A DNA stretch of 64,000 bases from Phoronis australis (taxonomy: Eukaryota > Phoronida > Phoronidae): contig NMRA01000164.1 of NCBI GenBank assembly GCA_002633005.1, forward strand, positions 498,489 through 562,488, given 5' to 3'. Both the position numbers and the translations under genes were made by a program. The notes under the pieces were generated by a model. It had not been told where the DNA came from, ran no database searches, and saw only the letters and a program-made list of their open reading frames with translations. Shown one piece after another: positions 45,501 through 52,718 of the stretch; positions within the stretch are counted from its first letter, which is position 1, and every line of letters begins with the position of its first letter.

Positions 45501-48500
45501 TAAAAAAATAAATAATAAAAAAAAACGTTACCAACACCAGTAGCATGCGTCTGCGTCTTTTTATATCGTCCATCCACTCCTCCACTCCCACCCCCACACA
45601 TTTTTGGCTGCAGAGCCGTAGTATTTGTCACCGCGGTTTACAGTCACACAAGACGCCATTGAAAATCCCACCACGCTATCCCAGATGCCCCGGCAATGTT
45701 GACAATTTACGTTCCTCCGAAACATAAAGAGCAACTTCCGCTTTTCGAGGTGAACGTCGTCGGCAACGCCGCGGTAAGAAAGGAATTTGCTGCGGAAATT
45801 TTATATCAAATCCCATTTTTTTACGCGGAAATATAATAAAATGCGTGGACAGAACATTTCAAAAAAGCGGAAATACGCGTTTCCGCGGAAAATTCCAAGC
45901 CCTGAAACATGCGCGCACTCAGCCTTGAAAACGGGGGGGGGCTCGAATTTTTGTCGATGTGGACCTTTTGCCGACAAAACATCGGGAGGACTAAAAAAAA
46001 GGTACCACCTCCAGAAGCGTGCGTCTGCGTCTTTTTAGCTCGTCCGTCCACTACCACCTTCACACATTTTTGGCTGCAGAGTCGTAGTATTTGTCACCGC
46101 AGTTTACAATCTCACGACACGCCACTGAAGAAAACCACGCTATCCCAGGTGCCTCAGCAATGATGACAATTTATGTTCCTCCGAAACATAAAGAGCAACT
46201 TTCGCTTTTCGAAGTGAAATTTGCCACGGAAATTTTATATCAAATCCGATTTTTTTACGCGGAAATATTATAAAATACGCGGACAGAACATTTGAAAAAA
46301 GCGGAAATCCGTGTTTCCACGGAAAATTCCAAGCCTGTAAAAAGTATAGTTTGTTTCTCCTCATGCGACTGACCATAAAAAAGTCAGCGACTCAAAACAG
46401 TTTATTTGTAACTTAACAAAAGATTTATTCTTTTTCAATAATAAACTGAAATATTTTTGCAGCAATGAGATGAGCGTCCTAACAATGGAAAACTTAAAGC
46501 TTTGCCCTAATTAGATGCTTAAAAAGGAAATTGAATTAGGCTTACCAAACAGGGCAAGATGCAGCCTCAAACAATTTACTAACTTACCTACCCATCTAAG
46601 AAGAGTGAGTATAGGTCGATGGGAAACAGAAATATTTTAAGACAGACGAGATATGATGACTAAGTATTATAAAATACAACGGAGGCAGCAGAAATTTGTC
46701 ATGAATGTAGTATTACTTTTCAGGAAGGTCAGGAAACTTGATGCGTAGCTCTTGGTTCTTTGACACTTTCTTCTCAAACTGCAAAATCATCCTTTTCAGA
46801 GCAGTTTCATCTAAAGCATCTGCCTACAAAACAGTTATTTGATAAATTGTTACAGGATAACAAAGCATTTGCAAAGCATCTGTGATGCGGCTGTATACTC
46901 ATCTTCCAGATCCAGATTTTGAGTAAGCAGGGGCCGGGGCAGAGTATATAGCCAGGATATTGCTCGTCAGACATTCGCACCCCCGAACCGCCAATGACCT
47001 CCTTGGCCCAGTTAAATCCGCCACTGGTTATTGCTTGAGATCAGGTACAACAACTTAATTTGTCATTTTGTTTGCTTGGTATGGTCTCAACTCTCAGGCA
47101 ATAAGAAACCACTTGTCCTCTGAGTAAAGAACAAGCTTAGACAAGTATCCTCAATCAAAAGTTTGTTTCCTTGATGGAATGCAGGTTGAAAGCAGCTTTA
47201 AGAATAAATAAATTCACATCAAATCATTTTAAAATCTGCTTACAGTACTTAGATCATACAAAAATGTGACTGGTAAAAACAACCCCGTCAAATCAAAATA
47301 AGATGAAGGATTTGTACCTTATGTTTATGGAAATATTTGCTGTTAAAATAACAACCATTCTCTGGAAGTTACATGCATACACCCCATTGGTTACATGCAT
47401 ACACCCCAGTGGTTACATGCACACACCCCAGTATCTAGAGGTGACTTACAGCTGGCTCTCTGTCAACAAGACGGAGAATTTTCTCTTTGTCGTCTTCAAG
47501 TGTCCTTCCAACTTTACGAGGCTGGCGCAAACTGTCTTCACCGTCGTCATCTAAATTCCTCTTCAGGGGTTTGTCGGGCTGTAATACAACCAAACAAGTT
47601 AACAAAAGGTTAGTGATACTACGATTTTAACCAACCACACTACATTACCAACAACTGGGAACCCAACAGGTCGACATTCAAGTTTGGGGCACAGTTGTTA
47701 TGTTCACCGATAGCAATGTTCACCGATAGCAATGTTCACCGATAGCAATGTTCACCGATAGCAATGTTCACCGATAGCAATGTTCACCGATAGCAATGTT
47801 CACCGATAGCAATGTTCACCGATAGCAATGTTCACCGATAGCAATGTTCACTGATAGCAATGTTCACTGATAGTAGTTTAACACAAAGGATCACATTCCT
47901 CTTATCATAAAGTTGTGATCCCTTCACGAAGGGAAGGCGAGTTCTTCCAAAGGAAGGTTCAAATTTCAGTTTCGAGATAAGTCACCGATGCCCATTTGTC
48001 ATTACTCAGACAACTGAATGCAAAGTTGATAGTATACAAGGGGAGATCTTGGCATGTTATCACGAATTTGGTACGAACTTGCTTCAGCAATACACTTTTA
48101 GAGCTGCCAAGAAAAAGAATCGTTAATGGCTAGTTGAACCTTTGTTTCTTAAAAATTTGTGCACACTTCTGTTTCATATGGACTGCTGAAATTGAGGACT
48201 CCTGTCTGAAATTTTAGGCTGTAGACATATCTGCTGATGATCAGAAGAATTGGACCCATATTTCTACCAAATTTTCCCTCATCTGCAACCCCCAGAACAC
48301 TCTATGATGGATACAGCAGCCATGAATTTTTAGTAAGCTGTACACTGAACACGACTGTTTGCGCTACTCAGTGGCAAAATCCTGCGAAGAGAGGTCAAGA
48401 GCTGTTTCATGTTTCTTATCTGTTTAAGTTGAAAATAATCTAATCAACTCATTCTCCAACATCCTTGTCTATTTTCTGTAATAAAAAGGGTCTGTCGACA

Positions 48501-49919
48501 TGGCAGTGCTCTTGTAATTTTCCGTGACATCTTTCGAGAGATGACAGTTTTACTGTTCAAAGCAAAATTTTCTCAGAAATTTGGTTTGCTGATAACAAAA
48601 CATTAAAAGCCTCTCATGAAGCAAAACCAGCTCCGATAACATAGTGCGAACTGTACGCAATGTTTAGGAAGAACAGTCGATTGAATAATTGGCAAAAAGT
48701 TGGCCAACAAGTAATGCTCTATTTCATGGTACTTAACGCAAACACATCTTATGTCCATGAATTTAGCAACACAATGGTAGGATGACAATCTGTTTAGCAC
48801 TCTTGACTAATTTAGTTTTAAATACTAAAATGAACAGTGTAGCTTTTAATGACATTAATTCTACATCAGATTTTATTTGTCCAGTTTTACCCACATCTAT
48901 GCACACCTGTGTACTTATTCAGCATTGCACCAGGCCCAGGGTGACCACAGGCACTCTCGTCACTCCCTTGACATGAAACAATAATATGTCATGAGGAGCG
49001 GCTGATAAAATGTGCCTGTGGGGGTGACCAAGGTAGACTGGCCACCAAGGTAAAGTTCATAAACTCTATGGCTTATGCTAGGACCTCACTAAAATCTAGC
49101 CAAAACCACATAAGTTCTTATTTAAAATAAACACCAATATCTCACGTAATCTCGCGAAGTCTTTCTTAATTTTAGCAAGGACATAGTGTTATAGGCAATG
49201 ACCATTGCCTCTGTTGGCCCGAACCAGAGGCGATGCAGAGGCTATAGGTGCTTCACGATTTTGGGAACTGAAATAGGGAATGCTCGAAGAAAAAGTTTAA
49301 TAATGGGAGTATTTGTTCGAGTTGGAAGGAATGACACACATAGACAACCTCCTCAGGTGTTCCTCTATGCGCAAAAAGTATTTATAACAACGTGACTCTG
49401 ATGGTTTAGTGGGTGCGAAGCATAATTCGCCGAAAAGCTTCCGGCGTACAGAGCGCCTATAGCCTCTGCATCGCCTCTGGTCATTGCCTACTAGTATTAC
49501 TGAACACGGCTACACTGTGCCAGATTGGGAGTTGAACCCAGGTAGAGTTCAGTGATGCTACGTCCTTGCTAAGAGGCAAGACTTCGCGAGATTACATGAG
49601 TTATTGCCATGTAGGGTCTATTTTAAATGAGTACACGTGGTTATGCCCTTTTGGCTAGATTTTAATTAGGTCATAACGACCTAACGTCGTAGGTCCTGTG
49701 GAGTGTGGCTGTGCATCTGTGCTGAACTGAACTCAACCGTTTTGAGCTCTGCCTTCCAAATGATTTACGAAACCAGGGACCTATATTTAAATATATATAT
49801 ATATATCCCACAAATGTTTGAACTAGTTGACAACGACCTCTCAGTCATGAAAAAAAATCTGATCTTGATTTCTTATAAGGAGACCGAACCTGGAATGACA
49901 AAAGCTCCCCAACGTCCAT
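30500..49919 (-). CDS. CTNNBL1: CTNNBL1, beta-catenin-like protein 1 (complete)
   Basis: CTNNBL1 is a nuclear armadillo-repeat protein of the PRP19/CDC5L spliceosomal complex. Fifteen coding exons join in frame to 544 residues (human 563): 49919-49890, 47578-47450, 46823-46717, 44842-44605, 42762-42669, 42021-41930, 40658-40586, 39825-39764, 38377-38229, 37902-37721, 34329-34232, 33798-33718, 32893-32756, 31278-31206, 30588-30500. It starts MDVGELLSFQ and has a basic/acidic N terminus (KRNLDDDGEDSLRQPRK). FMESELELNDSIQEMHVVAT begins the armadillo body, and the end is YAGNIGDSKDEKTREEEQNR then ILSLLDNF, like human. The N-terminal charged segment is shorter than in human. The large N gap lies in intron 8 and removes no coding sequence. 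The gene is head-to-head with ZC3H18. Confidence 0.98.
31206..31278 (-). CDS. CTNNBL1: CTNNBL1 coding exon 14
   Basis: It encodes IKQRVFQILNMRGGSVKAIR then SIMR. The acceptor is TTTTTTAG and the donor AGAG|GTTTGT, a weak donor. Confidence 0.94.
31934..32280. mobile_element. MITE in CTNNBL1 intron 13
   Basis: Inverted ends: TACCGTAAACTCGCGGGTTA on the left and TACCATAAACTGGCAGGTTA as the reverse of the right end. Inside, a phrase like GGTAATCGCCCAC recurs five or six times. There is no ORF. Confidence 0.75.
32756..32893 (-). CDS. CTNNBL1: CTNNBL1 coding exon 13
   Basis: It encodes EIKYYGGELDEEKEDEFYLR then RLDAGLFTLQLVDYVMLEVC and ACGIDT. The human FYLRRLDAGLF block is fully conserved. The acceptor is TCCCTAG and the donor ACG|GTGAGG. 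Confidence 0.96.
32975..33244. mobile_element. 270-bp MITE in CTNNBL1 intron 12
   Basis: Ends CATGGGCGCACCC and GGGTGCGCGCATG form short inverted repeats, and AATTA flanks both sides as a possible target duplication. In reverse orientation the right end (GCGCGCACCCAGCCTTAAA, then a CTCGAATTTTT block) matches sequence at 45911-45945, so the two are related. Confidence 0.7.
33718..33798 (-). CDS. CTNNBL1: CTNNBL1 coding exon 12
   Basis: It encodes VDRLIELHFKYLEKVRLCDS then GIEKEKN. The acceptor is TTTTTACAG and the donor AAT|GTGAGT. Confidence 0.95.
34232..34329 (-). CDS. CTNNBL1: CTNNBL1 coding exon 11
   Basis: It encodes EHTISIIASMLKNCEGTQRQ then RLLNKFTENDHEK. The acceptor is TTCTTTAG and the donor AAG|GTAAGA. 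It is separated from exon 10 by a 3.4-kb intron carrying a transposon. Confidence 0.96.
34873..37329. mobile_element. 2.46-kb non-autonomous transposon in CTNNBL1 intron 10
   Basis: It begins CAGGGCTCGACATAA and ends GCGTCGAGCCCTG, with CAAGG directly repeated on both flanks. Both subterminal regions carry clustered GCGACCTG/CAGGTCGC motifs, several as short palindromes (CAGGTCGCATATGCGACCTG). Ends of the CAGGG type occur in hAT-like elements. No transposase was found in the interior, and the small ORFs there are unrecognised. A fragment resembling the MITE at 31934 lies at about 36245-36410. Confidence 0.75.
37721..37902 (-). CDS. CTNNBL1: CTNNBL1 coding exon 10
   Basis: It encodes REKKMSRNSAIKVLDHAMSS then NEGADNCQKFVDILGLRSVF and PLFMKTPKRNKKGGPSHNEM. 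The acceptor is TCTTTGCAG and the donor GAAG|GTAGAA. Confidence 0.97.
38229..38377 (-). CDS. CTNNBL1: CTNNBL1 coding exon 9
   Basis: It encodes AYKRHDPTTTEEIEMMENLF then NALCSCLMLASNRERFLKGE and GLQLMNLML. The acceptor is CGTTTAG and the donor TTAG|GTTGGT. It follows exon 8 in phase 0, so the N gap hides no exon. Confidence 0.96.
39202..39731. other. Assembly gap, 530 N
   Basis: The gap lies in CTNNBL1 intron 8. ORFs read across it are artefacts. Confidence 0.99.
39764..39825 (-). CDS. CTNNBL1: CTNNBL1 coding exon 8
   Basis: It encodes DNRDFMGSEMDGIDILLQQL then A. The acceptor is GCATTTTCAG and the donor GCG|GTAAGT. It lies 33 bp from the 530-base N gap, which is in the following intron. 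Confidence 0.96.
40586..40658 (-). CDS. CTNNBL1: CTNNBL1 coding exon 7
   Basis: It encodes AKMPFDQNKLYASEILSILL then QNND. The acceptor is CTTGTAG and the donor GATG|GTAAGT. Confidence 0.96.
41930..42021 (-). CDS. CTNNBL1: CTNNBL1 coding exon 6
   Basis: It encodes GIVENITELRPEVCHDIAKQ then ALVQWLLKRLK. The acceptor is TGCTTCAG and the donor AAG|GTATGG. Confidence 0.96.
42498..42634 (+). repeat. Short dispersed repeat, best copy
   Basis: It runs from ACCCACCTTCTGTC to GTGAAGGCAGGT, whose ends are roughly inverted (CCTGCCTT theme). Its core AACTTTTGATTTAGGCCACT recurs at about 505-640 and 9095-9190, and inverted at about 47080-47200. Confidence 0.65.
42669..42762 (-). CDS. CTNNBL1: CTNNBL1 coding exon 5
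   Basis: It encodes LDGQIVALLVQNMERLDESV then KEESDGVHNSL. The acceptor is GAATTTCAG and the donor TTAG|GTCAGT. Confidence 0.96.
43316..44092. repeat. Allelic contig overlap around a single N
   Basis: 43316-43707 and 43709-44092 are copies differing by an 8-bp deletion and a few bases, joined at the N at 43708, in CTNNBL1 intron 4. This is an unmerged overlap rather than biology. Confidence 0.9.
44605..44842 (-). CDS. CTNNBL1: CTNNBL1 coding exon 4
   Basis: It encodes FMESELELNDSIQEMHVVAT then MPDLYHILAELNAVQTLLQL to VDTVTESDEGAESLIDAL. The acceptor is CTTTTTCAG and the donor CTG|GTGGGT. The downstream VGLC reading is intron. Confidence 0.97.
45367..46337. mobile_element. Outer transposon with 6-bp target duplication
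   Basis: It starts CAGGGCTTGGAATGACC, ends GGAAAATTCCAAGCCTG, and is flanked by TAAAAA on both sides (45361-45366 and 46338-46343). A second element of the same family is inserted in it at 45422-45904. The right parts of the two are clearly homologous (TTTTTGGCTGCAGAG, GTTCCTCCGAAACATAAAGA, TTTTATATCAAATCC). No transposase was seen. It lies in CTNNBL1 intron 3. Confidence 0.85.
45422..45904. mobile_element. Inner nested transposon of the same family
   Basis: It is 483 bp from CAGGGTTTGGAATGACC to ATTCCAAGCCCTG, flanked by AAACAT at 45416-45421 and 45905-45910. It is non-coding, so it moved with help from a transposase encoded elsewhere. Confidence 0.88.
46717..46823 (-). CDS. CTNNBL1: CTNNBL1 coding exon 3
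   Basis: It encodes ADALDETALKRMILQFEKKV then SKNQELRIKFPDLPE, matching the human KNQELRIKFPDNPEK region. The acceptor is TTTTGTAG and the donor GAAAA|GTAATA. Confidence 0.95.
47368..47432. repeat. 22-bp tandem repeat, three copies
   Basis: The unit is like GTTACATGCATACACCCCAT. It ends about 20 bp beyond the CTNNBL1 exon 2 donor, inside intron 2. Confidence 0.9.
47450..47578 (-). CDS. CTNNBL1: CTNNBL1 coding exon 2
   Basis: It encodes PDKPLKRNLDDDGEDSLRQP then RKVGRTLEDDKEKILRLVDR and EPA. The acceptor is TATTACAG and the donor GCT|GTAAGT. This charged region holds the likely nuclear localisation signal. Confidence 0.93.
47701..47874. repeat. 16-bp minisatellite, about 11 copies
   Basis: The unit is TGTTCACCGATAGCAA, perfect in most copies, with CACTGATA in the last two. 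It lies in CTNNBL1 intron 1. There are no variable spacers, so it is not a CRISPR array. Confidence 0.97.
49070..49690. mobile_element. Nested foldback element in CTNNBL1 intron 1
   Basis: The outer arms pair: AAAATCTAGCCAAAA and GTAATCTCGCGAAGTCTT on the left with their reverse complements at about 49580-49670. Inside, a second inverted pair starts TAGGCAATGACCATTGCCTC at 49192 and ends CTCTGGTCATTGCCTA at about 49490, with GATGCAGAGGCTATAGG in both arms. A tRNA-like box B (GGGTTCAACTCCC, minus strand) lies at about 49530. Confidence 0.75.
49890..49919 (-). CDS. CTNNBL1: CTNNBL1 coding exon 1
   Basis: It encodes MDVGELLSFQ, identical to human except one residue. The donor CAG|GTTCGG is a weak match to consensus, but the phase 0 join to exon 2 is consistent. 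Confidence 0.9.
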
Positions 49920-50330
49920 GTTTTCGTCAAGTTTGCCGCACTGCGCAGTCTCAACTTCAACGCGCACAACTTCGCGCAACTTCCGGGTAATAAGTTTGTA
50001 GCGTTCCAAAGTCAATTTCACTTTGAAAATGTTATTTTTTAAGTACAAGAAATTATCTGTTCTCGTCTCTAGTACTCAAGGACGTAAAAAGGAAACTTCA
50101 ACGAAGAACAAACCTCGAAATATTCTTTAACTCTTGTCCGGTATTCTCCGTTTAAGTCCGTGCATTTCCGGTATAAGTGAATATGGCGGATGGCGAGTGA
50201 GCTTGCTTTGTCGCATTTTCCGGCGTAATCACCTTAAATTTCTTTTTGGTCACTTAATATATCATTACCGTTGACGCTAAACAACCTAGAAGACGTTGGA
50301 GTGCCACAGCATTTAACTTCATTTGGTGAG
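49920..50330. promoter_or_regulatory. Probable CTNNBL1/ZC3H18 bidirectional promoter
   Basis: The region lies between the CTNNBL1 start codon and the presumed ZC3H18 5' exon. It has ETS-like TTCCGG motifs (near 49979, 50166 and 50218) and ATATGGCGGA at 50181-50190 (YY1-like). A 5' untranslated ZC3H18 exon probably ends at 50325 with the donor ATTTG|GTGAGC. It would contain a five-codon upstream ORF starting at ATGGCGGATGGCGAG. Confidence 0.55.
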
Positions 50331-50874
50331 CTCGTGGTAGTTGGTCTTATTATTGCATTAATGTGTGAAGTATGTGGGATTCATTTTGAGAAATTGAATT
50401 GACCGACTTTCGAGTTCCACGCGTGTTGACTTCTAATAGCTCTTGCAATATAAGTTCTTATCGTAGACTGACCCAACTCAATTAATTATATGTGACCTTG
50501 ATTTCAGTTTATTTTAAAATATAACTGCAATAGTTTATTTCTCATATGCTGATTAAAATTAAACTGTTAACACAAACTTTGAATGAATCGCATTGAAATT
50601 TAGCGGTCATAATTCTGTGATTGCCATTGGGGGCACTGGTTGGATATAGCGGTCCCTGATTTAGAGAATCAGTTCATCTACTAAATAACGGGCCCGTTAT
50701 TCAGTGATTGCCTGGTTCTCAAACTTCATTGTACCGACATTTGTTATGCTGTGAAAAATGAGATGTACAATAAGAACGACATCTTTAATTCAATAAAATG
50801 TATCTGTCATTTTCTCTCACTGGTAAGTCATCGATCTCCAGTTTAAATGTGGGTAACATGTCGTCGGGAATCTC

Positions 50875-51310
50875 TGATTTGGACATTATACTCATTAATC
50901 AGTGGTAACCTACTTTAGCAAACGATATTTTCACAATGGAAGCTTAGCATGATAAATTGTGTAGTTAGCTAGCCTATTTGCTTAAAGTTTTTTGTACATA
51001 TTCATTTTATTTCTATTTCGTTTAAATTTTCAATTGGTTATTACTTTATCAAAAATGTCTCGGCGTTTCTTAAAAGGTCACTATCTCTAACCCCGGTCCT
51101 CTGACATAGAAGGTAGTTCCGAGGAGAGTCGAGAAAGGCAGAACAATTCATTGCAATGTTTATCATTCAGTTTTTGGTATAAATAGATTATTACATGTTC
51201 TCAGTCGTTATTCCCCTTATCCAGGGCGATAATTCTCCAAAATCCACGAGGGCTCTAGATTACAAGGGATAACAACTTTGCCATGTAATACTCTACTTCT
51301 AAAACCTGCT
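50875..51310 (+). mobile_element. Dispersed element with terminal palindrome, copy 2
   Basis: Opposite-orientation partner of 15470-15975. The right end carries ATTACATGTTCTCAGTCGTT and its near-complement ending CATGTAAT, with AAATCCACGAGGGCTCTAGA between. It lies in the presumed first intron of ZC3H18. Confidence 0.7.
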
Positions 51311-51683
51311 TCTCAAGAAAGTATCCACTTATCAAATGACTAAATGGCCCGGTACGATGTTTTCCATAGTTATGTGACGTCAAATCTGCACGTGCAAGCC
51401 GGCAGGCTACACTGCAGGCTACACTATTTCACGGGTACACTATTTCACGGTTACATTATTTCACGGGACATTAGACTGTGACATCTCAATGACTACTTTG
51501 GGCTTACAAACCAATTGGGCGTATTATCTCAGCAGCAATTCTGAAGAGGGGCTCATTTACTCGACTTTTACCCCCCCAGCAGAAACGGTCAAGTCGATCA
51601 AGTTTACCCATTGTTTCACTCTTTGTGGTGGATTTTATTGGTTCTTATTTTTGACTGGATATTTTTCAGAGTTACTTGTGAAA

Positions 51684-52718
51684 ATGGAAAGAGGAGATGT
51701 TGAGGTAACGCATCAGAGTGATGGTAAACCTCAGGAAGTGTCTGAAGCAGTAGGCACCATCCAGCAGCTTGACTGTAAAGGCGACCTGGAGGATGGAGCT
51801 GGGTCTCCTACTTGTCGACCAAGTAGTCCATGTACAGGACCTGATAGTTCTGTTAATTGTGATCCTGATGCAGGCTGTGATCATGAGTCTGGGAGCCCTG
51901 GTCATGGACCCAGCAGTGTTGCAGTAGACTCTGCGTTGCCTTGCGACAACGTCAAAAACTGTGATGTTTCCTCGGAGCAGGAAACGAGTAGCGTACCAGA
52001 GGAATCTGTGCGTAGTGCTGAGGAGGAACTTGAATGTGTTGGAGAACCAGCGAATAGTAGTGTAAATATAGAACATGATGTTTGTGAAGACACACCTGGC
52101 AATGACAAAGAAGAGGTAGACGATGTTGAAAAACTGGACTCGGTTAAAGGGCCGATGTTGGACACACTGATTCCTGATACAGGAGACAAACAAGGTGATA
52201 GAAATGAGAGGATAGACGTTGTTCCTGGGGGTAATGTTGAAGACGACATGAAATGTAAACAGCCAGACACTGTTCAGTCTGACTGTGGGGATAATAGTGA
52301 AAGTGAACATGAGGAAGATGGCCAGATTGAACGAAGTGATAGTGGTGTTCAGAGTGAGGTTGATGACACTGTTCAAACTGAGGAAGGTTTAGAAAACAAC
52401 ACTGCACCAGACTCAACAGACACCGGTGATCTATTGACTCGCGAGGACGAAGGAAAGAGTGCCAACGAGGAGGATCCTGAACCGACGAAACATCCTCTTG
52501 AAACAGCAAATGAATGTCAGTCCATCCATGCACAGCATGATAGTACTCAAAAGAAAATGACAGGCGAATCTCAGCGCAGATCGCCAGTGTTGAATGACTC
52601 GAGGACTGCTCTGAATGACGACCACGGCGAACTGGACTATGATGAAGATGATGACAAGGAGGATGATGGTGCTGACCAAAGTGTGGGCGATAAAGGGGAC
52701 ATGGACAGTGAAAAAGAG
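51684..52718 (+). CDS. ZC3H18: ZC3H18 coding exon 1 (acidic N terminus)
   Basis: A 345-residue Asp/Glu/Ser-rich low-complexity exon starting MERGDVEVTH and ending GDMDSEKE, with the family ELDYDE motif near the end. The donor is GAG|GTAGGG. The reading frame is open upstream to 51489, but that part is intron because the acceptor lies at 51669. The large reverse-strand ORFs here are shadows of the acidic repeats. Confidence 0.93.

Noticed and set aside
45787-46376. Overlapping ORFs of about 60-84 residues on both strands
   Set aside because: They lie within the nested non-coding transposons and differ between the homologous copies.
47701-47874. CRISPR-like array
   Set aside because: The repeat units are contiguous with no spacers, and the DNA is clearly animal nuclear.
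51489-51683. N-terminal 65-residue extension of ZC3H18
   Set aside because: It is hydrophobic and unlike the acidic family N terminus, and a splice acceptor (TATTTTTCAG) falls just before the family-like ATG at 51684.
51672-52376. 234-residue reverse-strand ORF, and smaller ones over 51902-52746
   Set aside because: These are shadows of the GA-rich coding of the ZC3H18 acidic exon on the plus strand. They have no splice logic or family match.
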